DNA of 64,000 bases, taken from Tachinus rufipes. Lineage: Eukaryota > Arthropoda > Insecta > Coleoptera > Staphylinidae. Below are positions 1 through 12,040 of this stretch, piece by piece; the stretch's first letter is position 1, and the number at the start of each line of letters is the position of its first letter. A program made the position numbers and the translations under genes. The notes under the pieces were generated by a model that saw only the letters and a list, made by a program, of their open reading frames with translations, was not told the DNA's origin and did not search any database. The DNA lies in the NCBI GenBank assembly GCA_963932245.1, contig OZ010744.1:118316815-118380814 (forward strand), given 5' to 3'.

Positions 1-715
1 AAGAAAATTTAAAAAATTAAGTTGGGAAAATCATAATTTTTAATCACAAATTAATTCTTACTTTGAAAATTTTGAAAACCGTGTTTTAGATTTTTTTAAA
101 AATTTCAGATTTTGGGAATTTATTAAACAATTATTTATATTAAAAATTAATTAATCAGTATGGTAAATTTCAGAAAAAAAATTTACAAATTAAATCAAAA
201 AAATCATATTTTTTAATCAAAAATTAATCCATTTTTTGAAAATTTTGAAAACGTATTTAAATTTTTTTGAAAAATTTCAAATTTTGGTAATTTATTTTCA
301 ATCAGTATTGCAAATTTGAGAAAAAAATTTCAAAAATTAAGTCGGGATAAATATATTTTTAATCAAAAAATAATTTATACTCTGAAAATTTCAAAAACGT
401 ACTTAAGATTTTTTGAAAAATTTCTTATTTTGGGAATTTATTAAACAACTTATTATCATGCAAATTTCAGAAAATAAGTTTAAAAATTAAGCCAAAAAAA
501 AAATTTTTAATCAAAAATTAATTTTTCTTAAATGTATTTAAATTTTTTTGAAAAAATTCAAATTTTAGAAATTTATTAAACAACTTATTTTCAATCTGTA
601 TTGCAAATTTCAAAAAAAAAAATCAAAAATTAAGTCGGAAAAATTACAAACTAATCCATATCTTGAAAATTTTTAAAACGTATTCTAGATTTTTAGACAA
701 TTTTCAATTTTTAAA
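1..715. repeat. AT-rich tandem satellite, ~140-175 bp unit
   Basis: About five diverged units are visible. Each carries a GAAAATTTTGAAAACGTATT-like segment (near 62, 236, 380, 525 and 661), then a run rich in TTTTTTGAAAAATTTC, then TTTATTAAACAACTTATT and AAATTAAGTCGGGAAAAAT. Spacing between equivalent points varies from about 140 to 175 bp, so the array is old or has been edited by indels. It runs off the left edge of the window. No coding potential. Confidence 0.75.
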
Positions 716-752
716 ACTTTTTTAAATAATTTATTAACAATTGTAGCATTTG

Positions 753-820
753 TTTGACGTTTTTGACAGTTTCCGTAATATTTTAACAGTTTCTGTAATA
801 TTTTGACAGTTTTAAAAATG
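753..820. repeat. short direct repeat TGACAGTTT/TAATATTTT
   Basis: Three tandem copies of a ~24-bp unit of the form GACAGTTTCTGTAATATTTT lie between the AT satellite and the fold-back fragment. Function unknown. Confidence 0.6.
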
Positions 821-858
821 TATACGGTAGTTTTAAATGTATTTCTTTAAGTCTATAT

Positions 859-1006
859 GAGCACAGCATTAACTATTTTTTATGTAGAATTGTCCGCAAA
901 ATTCAAATTTTTAATAACATTCAGTATATAGTTCCTCTGAGCGCTGCTAATTAATGTTAAAAATAGACATTTATACCATACTATTTTTGCAGTTTTTTCG
1001 AGTTTA
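859..1006 (+). mobile_element. fragment of the fold-back element family (one arm)
   Basis: This stretch matches the right arm of the long inverted-repeat element at 16118-17769. It shares in order a GCACAGCATTAACTATTTT-like start, TTTATGTAGAATTGT, an AATAACATT..GTATATAGTT segment, CTCTGAGCGCTG and TTTTTGCAGTTTTTTCGAG. Only about 150 bp of the ~650-bp arm is present. It is a dead fragment showing that the family is dispersed. Confidence 0.7.
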
Positions 1007-1224
1007 AATTTTTTCTATCTATACTTGTTACTAAAATAACATTTTAAAACTTTTCCTGATTTAGTAATATGACTTTCCCTATACATACACTCAACAGTTC
1101 CAACAATATCAAATAACAAAACTACACAAATATAATAATATAACTTTTTCAGTTATAAAAATAATATATAATATAAAAATAATGGTGCACTTTAAAGCAA
1201 TATCCGGTAAGATCCGCATTTGCA

Positions 1225-1233
1225 TATAAAAGG
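1225..1233 (+). promoter_or_regulatory. candidate TATA box
   Basis: TATAAAAGG is a consensus-quality TATA element. It lies 75 bp upstream of the 39-codon open frame at 1308. No initiator was identified with confidence. In DNA this AT-rich such matches arise often by chance, although the AAGG end is less expected. Confidence 0.25.
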
Positions 1234-1307
1234 TATCATATTATGCTAGAAATATACCCGCGTGTTTTCCTACAGGAATTTATACATTTCCTTTTTTCCT
1301 ATTTAAA

Positions 1308-1427
1308 ATGGATATGAATGTATTTTATGCAGAGCGACTTGAAGAACAAAAAAAAAATACCGATGAGTCTTCCAGCCAGACCAGAAAAATAAAGACAACA
1401 AAAAAACCGAGCGAGATATTGACCTAA
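1308..1427 (+). CDS. hypothetical 39-residue open frame
   Basis: ATG in a favourable AAAATGG context opens a 39-codon frame ending in TAA. The product is hydrophilic, with a C-terminal half rich in Lys, Ser and Thr (positions 17-33), no signal peptide and no membrane segment. It lies in non-repetitive DNA, 75 bp below a TATA-like box. TTTTATGCAG inside the frame could also be a splice acceptor, so this may be a terminal exon or nothing. No family is recognised. Support is positional only. Confidence 0.15.
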   Translation: MDMNVFYAERLEEQKKNTDESSSQTRKIKTTKKPSEILT

Positions 1428-2035
1428 CATAAATTGAATTTTATATCATCTCATATCAACGCAATATAAGAAATAACTGAATTGGAATGTTGACTCTTAT
1501 ATTCGATGTCTTGTTTTACCTTCTTCCATTCATTCCTATTCGACTCTCTATATGGAATAATAAACTATTAATTCGTTCTCTATTAATAAATTTTGTTAAA
1601 CTATTACACAAACAAGTTGCCTTCGGTGGTATACATTACAACCTGCATTTGACATCATTTAAAATCTAACGGAATTATTATGATGCTAGAATAATTTTAA
1701 TAGAGTTGTATTTATAAAGGCAGCTTTTAGAAAGCAGATACAGATGAAAATTGCCATCAAGATTTCATCCTCTCTATTACTGTATTAATGGGCACGTTTC
1801 TATTTATTAAAGGATTCAAAATTCTTTTGACTGATCTGAAGAGCGTCTTATGCAAATAATATTCATCTTTGCGCGAACGTTTATATAATTATATGTATAA
1901 TTTACGGAAGTTAATTGAAAATATAATCATTTCATCAAATATTTATACAATGTTAAGTTAATATAAATAAAGTTTTAATTGAATTTTAGGTATTGTAAAT
2001 GTTATTATTGGAGAATAGAATTCTATTATTAGATT

Positions 2036-2301
2036 AAAGTCAAGTTTTTTCTTCTTTGAATGAAGTAAAAAAAGTACTTAATATAAAAAAAGTTTGAAAC
2101 CAATTATATAAATTGATTTGAAGCAGAAATAGTTCAAAAATGACAAATTGGATGATTTTGTCAATAATTTCAAATTTGCGCAAAATCAGCAGAAATTTCA
2201 AATTTCTGATAACAAATTTTGATGCAAAATACATAAATTTATAAGAAAAACATTTGAAACGGATTTATATAAATTGATTTGAAGCAAAAATGGTCCCAAA
2301 A
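2036..2301. repeat. satellite B, left portion (~165 bp unit)
   Basis: About 1.5 units of the same monomer that fills 5046-10202. Diagnostic segments are TTGATTTGAAGCAGAAATRG, ATGATTTTGTCAATAATTTC, AAATTTGCGCA and CAGCAGAAATTTC. The array is broken at 2301, inside the GGTCCCAAAAT segment, by the retrotransposon that follows. Confidence 0.9.
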
Positions 2302-4854
2302 TTACTATATATTCACCCATATTCCCAGATAGATAATACAATTTTTGTCAAAGCATCTCTTTTTCCTCACTCTCTAATTATTGGTGACTTTAATTTAAAT
2401 TCTAGAAAATCGCGCCACCTCCAACAATTTCTGGCAAACTCTGATTTTACAAAAATTATTACTCTACCCACATTCATTATGAATGAAACTCAGAGTACCA
2501 CCCCCGATCTTATCCTTTGTTCGTCAAGTATAAAATCCTTAATTCACTCTGTTAAAGTTATTCCAGATTTATGTTCGGATCACATGGCGCTTTATTTTGA
2601 AATTAACGTTCAAAAATTAAATTTTAATAAAGAGTATACTTATAATCTAAATCTATGCAATATTATAGCAGTTAATCAAGACATGGAGTCATTTATTAAC
2701 TCTAATTCAAATATATCAAAAAATACAATTTCATCATTTACAAAATCACTTTCATCATCTATTCAGCAACATTCACCTAAATTTTTAAAATCATATTACA
2801 ATTATCCACTCCCACCATTCATTTTAAGACTTATTAAATATAAACGACAACTTTATAGAGAGTTTAAAATGACAGAAGACAGATTATTAAAAAGACAATT
2901 CAATGACCTAAACAAAAACATTCATAACTTAATATTACAATTCAGACATGACAAATATGTAATCGCTTGTAATAAGATTAATGAAAAAAAAGGTAAAATT
3001 TTTTTTCAAGAAATTAAGAAACTTACTAATTATAGACGATCATCACAAGTCTGCTCTATAACAGACCCTGACACTAATGAACATTTTTCTAAAAGTACAG
3101 ATGTTGCTAAAATATTCAGTAAACATTTTAATAACTCATTTTCTTTTTCAAACAACAATAATTTTGACAAACATCATTTAGAAGACATAAACAATTGGTA
3201 TGAGACATTTTGTAAACAGACGTATATCACTCCGGAAGACGATAAAATTGACGAAGACACATATTATAACGTATTATCTAACGGCAAAAACACAGCACCA
3301 GGACACGACTTAGTTACACGAAAAATTTTAAGACAATTAAATTATAGCATCCATGACTACATAATACAAATGTTTAACTTTTGCTTTACTACTCAATATT
3401 TTCCAGACGAATGGAAAAAGGGAACCATTATTTGTATTCCTAAAAATGACTGTAATGCGTCCCATCCAGCTAACTATCGCCCAATTACACTGCTTCCTGT
3501 TATAGGGAAAATATTTGAATCCATTCTGCAAAATAAACTCATTTCTCATGTAAATAACAAAATTCCTATCACACAGTTTGGTTTTATGAAAAATAAATCA
3601 ACCACCCATCCATTAATAATAATGACATCCAATATACAAACATCTCATCTTGAGGGCCGGCATTCGAGCGTCTTGTTTATGGACATAAATAAGGCATTTG
3701 ATTCGGTCTGGCACAAAGGTCTTATTTTTAAATTGTCTGCTTTAAAGATACCAAATCATCTCATAAATATTATTAAACATTTTCTATCTGACAGATCTCT
3801 TAATATACGTATAGGTTCAACATATTCTGATTCTTTTACTCCTCAGCAAGGTGTTCCGCAAGGATCACCGCTATCTCCTCTTCTGTACAATATATTTTGT
3901 TACGATATTTATAACCCAAACCCAAAATATTTTAATCCAAATTTATATATTCTTCAATATGCTGACGATACTACGTTAATATCCCACGCTGCTTCATTAA
4001 AAAAATCAATTGAACAATTGCAAAATTTATTAAATAATACGCAGAGGTGGTTTAATAAATGGCGTCTTTATGCAAATCCCTCCAAAACTAAATTGCTAAT
4101 TCCGTATCATAAAATACTAGAAAATTCTCTTACACTTCAAATGAATCAGGAAACTATAAAACCTTCTCAAGTATGTAAATACCTTGGAGTAAGTTTTGAC
4201 TCTAAACTCAGTTTTAATCCACATACTCGCTTCCTCAAAACCAAAACTGTATCCCGTGCAAAACATTTCCGATCCCTAACATACAAAAACAATGGAATAG
4301 ATATAAGATGTGCTACTCATATTTACAAAACAATTTGTCGACCTATTCTCGATTATGCATCAATAATTTTTTTAAATTCTAGTAAATCAACATTAAATAA
4401 TTTATATGTTGCCGAAAGGTCTTCCCTTCGCTCTATTTCCAAAATTCGACATCCAAATAATCCTCTTCATAATCCTTCTAATGACCTCCTGTACGAAAAA
4501 ACAAACTTACTTCCTTTATCAGAACGACTTCAAAATCTTCATAAAAAATTTACAAATAATCCAACTAATCCGGAACTCATAAATAAACTCTTAGTTCGCA
4601 GAAACCCCATAATTTTTGCTAGATACAAAAAACCTAACATCCCGCTATATGAAATTATACTCTCACTTATAAACGACAATGACAATGACAATGACAATGA
4701 CAATGACAATGTCAATGAAAATGAAAATGAAAATGAAAATGAAAATGAAAATGAAAATGAAAATGAAAATGAAAATGAAAACGAAAACGAAAACGAATAC
4801 GAAAACGAAAACGAAAACGAAAATGAAAATGAAAATGAAAATGACAATGACTGA
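2290..4854 (+). CDS. ORF2 remnant: partial APE endonuclease plus reverse transcriptase
   Basis: The product would nick DNA and prime reverse transcription of element RNA. The first ~4 codons, including the ATG, come from satellite B, so the start is chimeric and not native. The endonuclease C-terminal half follows, with GDFN at residues 32-35 and SDH at 96-98. The reverse transcriptase shows TAPGHD (335-340), NYRPITLLP (395-403), FMDINKAFD with catalytic D465, GVPQGSPLSP (521-530), YADD (557-560, D559/D560) and KYLGV (630-634). This order and wording fit the Jockey clade. Residues 795-854 are an Asn-Asp then Asn-Glu dipeptide repeat encoded by a hexanucleotide microsatellite. All visible catalytic RT residues are intact, but without a complete endonuclease and ORF1 the copy is not autonomous. 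Confidence 0.9.
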   Translation: MVPKLLYIHPYSQIDNTIFVKASLFPHSLIIGDFNLNSRKSRHLQQFLANSDFTKIITLPTFIMNETQSTTPDLILCSSSIKSLIHSVKVIPDLCSDHMALYFEINVQKLNFNKEYTYNLNLCNIIAVNQDMESFINSNSNISKNTISSFTKSLSSSIQQHSPKFLKSYYNYPLPPFILRLIKYKRQLYREFKMTEDRLLKRQFNDLNKNIHNLILQFRHDKYVIACNKINEKKGKIFFQEIKKLTNYRRSSQVCSITDPDTNEHFSKSTDVAKIFSKHFNNSFSFSNNNNFDKHHLEDINNWYETFCKQTYITPEDDKIDEDTYYNVLSNGKNTAPGHDLVTRKILRQLNYSIHDYIIQMFNFCFTTQYFPDEWKKGTIICIPKNDCNASHPANYRPITLLPVIGKIFESILQNKLISHVNNKIPITQFGFMKNKSTTHPLIIMTSNIQTSHLEGRHSSVLFMDINKAFDSVWHKGLIFKLSALKIPNHLINIIKHFLSDRSLNIRIGSTYSDSFTPQQGVPQGSPLSPLLYNIFCYDIYNPNPKYFNPNLYILQYADDTTLISHAASLKKSIEQLQNLLNNTQRWFNKWRLYANPSKTKLLIPYHKILENSLTLQMNQETIKPSQVCKYLGVSFDSKLSFNPHTRFLKTKTVSRAKHFRSLTYKNNGIDIRCATHIYKTICRPILDYASIIFLNSSKSTLNNLYVAERSSLRSISKIRHPNNPLHNPSNDLLYEKTNLLPLSERLQNLHKKFTNNPTNPELINKLLVRRNPIIFARYKKPNIPLYEIILSLINDNDNDNDNDNDNVNENENENENENENENENENENENENENEYENENENENENENENDND

Positions 4855-5045
4855 CTAACAAATCATATCATTTTTTTTTGCGCTTATTATCATAATTAAA
4901 TATTAATTTCTCAGGCTGAAAGACTTTGGTCGATGGCCTATTCAATAAAATATAGAATTATATTATCTTTAATTGTAAATTATGCTATTGTATGTACTTT
5001 TTCTTTTTTTTTTTGTTTATTGAATAAAAATGATATATATATTTT
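2302..5045 (+). mobile_element. 5'-truncated Jockey-like non-LTR retrotransposon
   Basis: The insertion sits inside satellite B, with satellite sequence on both sides in the same orientation. The 5' end is truncated within the endonuclease domain, so ORF1, the promoter and the N-terminal endonuclease half are missing. The 3' end has a short untranslated region of about 190 bp with two AATAAA signals (4944-4949 and 5023-5028). There is no long poly(A); the element ends near TGATATATATATTTT. No clear target-site duplication is visible, and roughly 75 bp of the interrupted satellite monomer appears to be missing. The 854-codon frame is uninterrupted, which suggests a fairly recent insertion. Confidence 0.9.
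4672..4851 (+). repeat. in-frame GACAAT/GAAAAT hexanucleotide microsatellite
   Basis: About 30 tandem hexamers, first GACAAT then GAAAAT and GAAAAC variants and again GACAAT, encode the Asn-Asp/Asn-Glu tail of the retrotransposon ORF. The stop codon follows immediately. Every repeat keeps the frame. Confidence 0.95.
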
Positions 5046-8000
5046 GATTTTTTGATACTAAATTTGAATTTAAAAAACATAAATTTATAAGAAAAATTAA
5101 AAAAAATAAAAATAAAAATTGATTTGAAGCAGAAATGATTCCAAAATGACCCAAATTGTATGATTTTGTTAATAATTTCAAATTTGCGCAGTAATCAGCA
5201 AGAATTGCTGATAAAAAATGTGTTTTTAATATACATCAATTAATGAGAAACAAGTTAGAAACAAATTTATACAAACTAATTTAAAGCAGAAATGGTCCCA
5301 AAATGACCCAAATTGTATGATTTTGTTAATAATTCTAAATTTGCGCAGTACTCAGCAGGAATTTCAAGTTGCTGATAAAACATTTGGATTTAGTATACAT
5401 TAATTAATAAGAAACAAGTTAGAAACAATTTTATATAATTTATTTTAAATCAGAAAAGGCCCAAATTGTGCGGTTATGTTATTAATTTCAAATTTGCGCA
5501 GTAATCAGCAGGAATATCAAATTGCTGAAAAAAAAATTAGATTTAATATACATCAAGTAATAAGAAACAGGTTAGAAACAATTTTATATAAATTAATTTA
5601 AAGCAAAAATGGTCCCAAAATGACCCAAATTGTATGATTTTGTCAATAATTTCAAATTTGCGCAGTAGTCAGCAAGAATTTCAAATTGCTGATAACAATA
5701 CTAAATTTAAAATACATTAATTAATAAGAAAAAATTTTAAAATTAATTTATATTATTTAATTTGAAGCAGAAATGGTCCCAAAATGACCCAAATTGTATG
5801 ATTTTGTTATAATTTTAAATTTGCGCAGTAACCAGCAAGAATTTCAAATTGTTTTTGATAAATTTAGATTCAAATAAATTAAATTATAAAAAAAATATTT
5901 TAAAACTAATTTATTTAAACTGATTTAAAGCAGAAATGATTCCAAAATGACCCAAATTGTATCATTTTGTTAATAATTTCAAATTTGCGCAGTAACCAGC
6001 AGGAATTTTAAATTGCTTATAATAAATTTGGGTTCAAAATTCTTAAATTAATTAAAAAAAAATTAAAAACTAAATTATTTAAATTGATTTATAGTAGAAA
6101 TGGTCCAAAAATGACCCAAATTGTATGATTTTGTTAATAATTTTAAATTTGCGCAGTAATCAGCAGGAATATTAAATTGCTGATAACAAATTTAGATTTA
6201 ATATACATCAATTAATAAGAAATAAGTTAAAAACAATTTTATATAAATTAATTTAAAGCAGAAATGGTCCCAAAATGACCCAAATTGTGTGGTAATGTTA
6301 ATAATTTCAAATTTGCGCAGTAATAAGCAGGAATTTCAAATTGCTGATAAAAAAATTAAATTAAATATACATCAATTTATATGAAGCAATTTAAAAACAA
6401 TTTTATGTAAATTAATTTAAAGCAGAAATGGTCCCAAAATGACCCAAACTGTATGATTTTTTTTTTAATTTTAAATTTTTGCAGTAACCAACAGGAATTT
6501 TGAATTGCTAATAATGATCCAAAATACATAAATTAACAAGAAACAAATTTGAAACAAGTTTATATAAATTGATTTAAAACAAAAACGGTTCCAAAATGAC
6601 CCAAATTGCATGATTTTGTTAATAATTTCAAATTTGCGCAGTAACCAGCAAGAATTTTATTTTTTTATAATAAATTTAAATTTAATAAACATAAATTGAT
6701 TAAAAAAAAATTTAAAATAAAAATTAAAAATTGATTTGAAGCAGAAATAGTCCCAAAATGACCCAAACTGTATGGTTTTGTTAATAATTGTAAATTTGCG
6801 CAGTAACCAGCAGGAATTTCAAATTGCTGATAAAAAATTTAAATTAAATATACATCAATTTATATGAAACAAGTTAAAAACAATTTTATGTAAATTAATT
6901 TAAAGCAGAAATGGTCCCAAAATGACCCAAATTGTGTGATTTTGTTATTAATTTTAAATTTGCGCAGTAATCAGCAGGAATTTTAAATTGTTGTTAACAA
7001 ATTTAGATTTAAAATACATAAATTAATAAGAACAATATTCAAAACAAATTTATATGCACTAATTTGAAACAGAAATGGTCCCAAAATGACCCAAATTGTA
7101 TGATTTTGTTATTAATTTCAAATTTCCGCAGTAATCAGCAAGAGTATCAAACTGCTAACCATAAATTTAGAATTAATATACATCAATTAATAAGAAAAAA
7201 AATTGAAAAAATTGTATATAAATTGATTTGAAGCAGAAATGATCCCAAAATGACCCAAATTGTATGATTTTGTTAATAATTTTAAATTTGCACAGTAACC
7301 AGCAGGAATTTTGAATTGCTAATAAAAAATTTAAAGTTAATATACATAAAATAAAAAGAAACAAGTTAAAAACATATTTATATAAATTAATTTAAAGCAG
7401 AAATGGTCCCAAAATGACCCAAATTGTATGATTTTGTCAATAATTTTAAATTTGCGCAGTAATCAGTAGGAAATTCAAACTGTTGATAACAAATTTGGAT
7501 TTAAAATACATAATCTAATAACAAAAAAATTTGAAACTAATTTATATAAATTGATTTAAAGCAGACATGGTCCCAAAATGACCCAAATTGTATGATTTTG
7601 TTATTAATTTCAAATTTGCGCAGTAATCAGCAGGAATTTTAAATTGTTGATAACAATTTTAGATTTAAAATACATAAATCAAAAAAAAAAAAAAATTTGA
7701 AACAAATTTATATAAACTAATTTTAAGCAGAAATGGTCCCAAATTGACCTAAGTTGTATGATTTTGTTAATAATTTTAAATTTGCGCAGTAATCAGCAGG
7801 AATTTCAAATTGCTGATAACAATATTGGATTTAATATACATTATTTAATAAGAAAAAACTTTAAAACTGATTTATATTAATTTAATTTGAAGCAAAAATG
7901 GTCCCAAAATGACCCAAATTGTATGATTTTGTTAATAATTTTAAATTTGCGCAGTAATCAGCAGGAATTTTAAATTGCTAATAACAAATTTAGATTTAAC

Positions 8001-10202
8001 ATACATCAATTTATAAGAAACAAGTTTGAAACAATTTTATATAAAGTAATTTTAAGCAGAAATGGTCCCAAAATGACCTCAATTGTGTGATTATGTTTAT
8101 AATTTCAAATTTGCGCAGTAATCAGCAGGATTTTAAAATTTCTGATAACAAATTTAAATTTAAAATACATAAATTAATAAGAAAAAATTTAGAAACAAAT
8201 TTAAAAAAACTAATTTAAAGCAGAAATGATCCTAAAATGACCCAAATTGTATGATTTTGTTAATAATTTCAATTTTGCGCAGTAACCAGCAAGAATTTTA
8301 AATTGCTGTAGATTATAGATTAAGTATACATCAATTGATAGGAAACAAATTAGAAACAATTTTATATCAAATAATTTAAAGCAGAATTGGTCTCAAAATG
8401 ACCCAAATTGTGTGGTTATGTTAATAATTTCAATTTTGCGCAGTAACCAGCAGGAATTTCATTTTGCTGATTAAAAATTGATATTTAAATTACTTAAATT
8501 AATAAAAAATAAATTTAAACCAATTTATTTAAGTTGATTTGAAGCAGAAATAGTCCCAAAATGACCCAATATGTATAATTTTGTCAATAATTTCAAATTT
8601 GCGCAGTAACCAATAGAATTTCAATTTGCTGATTATAAATTTAAATTCAAAATACTTAAATTAATGAAAATAGAATTTAAACCATTTTATATAAGTTGAT
8701 TTGAAGCAGAAATGGTCCCAAAATGACCCAAATTGTATGATTTTGTTATTAATTTCAAATTTGCGCAGTAATCAGCAGGAATTTTAAATTGTTGATAACA
8801 AATTTAAATTTAAAATACATAAATAAATAAAAAAAAATCTGAGACAAATTAATATAAACTAATTTTAAGCAGAAATGGTCTCAAATTGACCCAAATTGTA
8901 TGATTTTGTTAATAATTTCAAATTTGCGCAGTATCCAGCAGGAATTTCAAAGTGTCAATTAAAAAATTAGATTTAATTTACATCAATTAATAAGATACAA
9001 GTTAAAAACAAATTTATATAAACTAATTTGAAGCAGAAATGGTCCCAAATTGACCCAAATTGTATGATTTTGTTAATAATTTTAAATTTGCGCAGTAATC
9101 AGCAGGAATTTTAAATTACTGATAACAAATTTAGATTTAACATACATCAATTAATAGGAAACAAGTTAGAAACAATTTTATATAAATTAATTTTAAGCAG
9201 AAATGGTCCTAAAATGACCCTATTTGTATGATTTTGTTAATAAATTCAATTTTGCGCAGTAACTAGCAGGAATTATAAATTTTTGATAGTAAATTTGATT
9301 TTAAAAAACATAAATTGATAAGAAACATTTTTGAAAAAAAAAAAATGATTTGAAGCAGAAATGGTCTCAAAATGACCCAAATTGTATGATTTTGTTAATA
9401 ATTTCAAATTTGCTTAGTAACCATCAGAAATTTTAAATTACTAATAAAAAATTTGGATTTAGTATACATCAATTAATAAGAAACAAGTTAGAAATAATTT
9501 TATATAAATTAATTTAAAGCAGAAATGGTTCCAAAATGACCCAAATTGTGTGGTTATGTTAATAATTTCAATTTTGCGCAGTAACCAGCAGGAATTTCAA
9601 ATTACTAATAAAAAATTTGGATTTATTATACATCAATTAATAGGAAACAAGTTAGAAACAATTTTAGATAAAATAATTTAAAGCAGAATTGGTTCCAAAA
9701 CGACCCAAATTGTGTGGTTATGTTAATAATTTCAATTTTGCGCAGTAACCAGCAGAAATTTCAAATTGCTGATACAAAAATTTGGATTAAATATACGTCA
9801 ATTAATAAGAAACAAGTTAGAAACAAATTTATATAAACTAATTTAATGCAGAAATGTTCCCAAAATGACCCAAATTGTATGATTTTGTTAATAATTTTAA
9901 ATTTGCGCAGTTCTCAGCAGGAATTTCAAATTGCTGATAAAAAATTCGGATTTAATATACATGAATTAATAAGAAACAAGTTAGAAACAAATTTATATAA
10001 ATTATTTTAAAGCAGAAATGGTCCCAAAATGACCCAAATTGTATAATTTTGTTAATAATTTCAATTTTGCGCAGTAACCAGCAGGAATTTCAAATTGTTG
10101 ATTTAAAATACTTAAAATTATTAAGTAAAGAGTTCAAAACAAATTTATAAAATTAATTTAAAGCAGATATGGTTTCAAAATAACCCAAATTGTATGGTTT
10201 TT
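5046..10202. repeat. satellite B main array (~165 bp unit, about 30 copies)
   Basis: The head-to-tail monomer contains AAAGCAGAAATGGTCCCAAA, ATGACCCAAATTGTATG, ATTTTGTTAATAATTTCAAA, TTTGCGCAGTAATCAGCAGG and AATTTCAAATTGCTGATAA, then a variable AT-rich part with ATACATCAATTAATAAGAAA. The middle (AATGGTCCC to GCAGGAATTT) is much better conserved than the AT-rich flank. Monomers differ by point changes and small indels. There are no coding frames beyond chance. Confidence 0.95.
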
Positions 10203-12040
10203 TTTGCAAATTGTATGACAGTTAATACAAGTTTAACAAACTAATTGTCAACTTCTTGAAAAAGTGTATATATAAATTGCTTTGTATACAAACTTTCTTC
10301 TTAACTAAATCACTTTTTACGTATGTACAGTTTAAACTATTTTCAATGATCTATTAAGTTTATTATTATTATATTGCATTACGATTGATGTAATTGTCAA
10401 ACAACAAAACTCCAACAAATAAACATTGAAAGTTACATGTATTGAAATAGTTCAACTTTATATGTTTTATTGGTATTTCTCCATTTCAATTTCACTATCG
10501 ATCTAAGCGCTTCGCTACGCGGCAAACTGTTTTATAGTTTTCATGTTTCGTTTTGGCAATTCGAGCCGGGAGCGACTTGGTAAATTTAACAATTTAACAA
10601 AATTGGAAACTCTTTACAGTAAGTGTCGATACATTAAAGTGCAATGCAGTGAATCGACTGCCGCTCGTGAAACAACACCGGCGTTCACCTCTTCAATAAC
10701 TATCTTGACTGGAAAAATGGAACTCAGTTTCTTGGTAGTTATTTTTTTTGTCCTATATCTACGATGAAAGAGCAATTTAAATACAATATTCATATTTTAT
10801 ATATATATACAAAATTGATTTTATATCAAAATAATATTTTACTTGAACTACTTGTTAGTTTCGATCAGATTGCATGAAGACTAGACTTAATATATTTTAA
10901 ATTTTTTTATAAAATATTCATTATTTTAATTTTAAACAAACATTTTACAATTAATTATATATCAAAAAATATTAAAACATAAAAAATCTTCAATTTCCTG
11001 CTTTTTAATACGCGAAATATAATCCTTATTCCACAACAAAAAAAAATGATTATTTAAACATTACAAAAACAAATTTATCAATTACAATTTGACCCCAAAA
11101 ACAAATTATATTTGGCTTTAATCCCAAGTGTATGAGTTGACCCTTTGCCATTTACAATGGTTCCCCAAAACTATGAATTGATAAGGTAATAGGTCAGCTT
11201 AACGTGTTACGGCTTCTTGTGGATTGCCACTGTAAAACAATCGGCCCTTTGTCTTAAAATATCATATGATGTAATTGTGTAGTTTATTAGTGTTTAGTAG
11301 AAAAGGGCAAAAGTGCTATAAAAATTAATAACACTGTTGGCATATTAACATTATTAAGGCTATTGCAAGTAACAACGCTATTTATAACTTGTTTAATCAA
11401 TAAATCAAGTTGGAATCAATTAGAAATAAAATAAAATAATATAAGAGGCTTTAGGAAATGTTGCACATGTGTGCTTTGCTGGATCTGATACCGATATCAC
11501 ATCACGTCATTGATCACTATGCTGACCACGGCAGGATCGGATTCCAGGATTCGCAACGATAAATAAGTAACTACCAAACTGACGCCTCCTCGAAAACTAA
11601 TCAATAATGCACAAAGTTACATTCGGTGGAGAGAATACTATATTCCTTATAATTTAATTGGGTTGGATCTAATGCGATTTTATGAGTTATTCAATTATGC
11701 TAACTAAATAATCGCGCAGACTTGTGACGAATTTTCTAAGAAAACGGCGTAAAGTGAACAATAGAAATTATTATTGGTTTCTTTGGTGTTATTTACATCA
11801 ATAAGTCGTAAGGTTTACATCTATATTTGAACAGGAAAAGTTTTAAAGCTTTGAGGGAATCCTCACAACTGCAACACTAAATCCCAATGCACCTATTGTG
11901 TCTTTAGTATTTGGAGCGTCTTTAAACTAAACCCGTTCGGGTATTGAAGGGTTGCAATTTTTAATATAATATTATATTCTTACAAAACGATACAATTTTT
12001 TATTTATAATATTAATTATTTTTTCAAATTTACGAAATAT
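10203..12040. other. non-repetitive interval, no confident gene
   Basis: Ordinary AT-rich sequence with a somewhat higher GC patch at 10490-10700. A 74-codon open frame at 10543-10767 ends in a hydrophobic stretch. An ATG at 10717 would give MELSFLVVIFFVLYLR, which resembles a signal peptide or first exon, but no splice donor follows convincingly. 11470-11590 is also relatively GC-rich and non-repetitive. No family was recognised on either strand. Confidence 0.4.

Larger units (their letters stand above)
1007..2035. other. non-repetitive stretch, no supported gene
   Basis: AT-rich sequence without tandem structure. The only notable items are a TATA-like box and the short open frame described separately. 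A 60-codon open frame at 1487-1669 has no recognisable domain and is regarded as chance. Confidence 0.5.

Noticed and set aside
4539..4847. 102-codon minus-strand frame rich in Ser-Phe dipeptides
   Set aside because: It is the antisense of the hexanucleotide tail of the retrotransposon ORF.
10543..10767. 74-codon frame in non-repetitive DNA
   Set aside because: No domain, an internal ATG with a signal-like run just before the stop, and no credible splice donor. Mentioned under the interval only.
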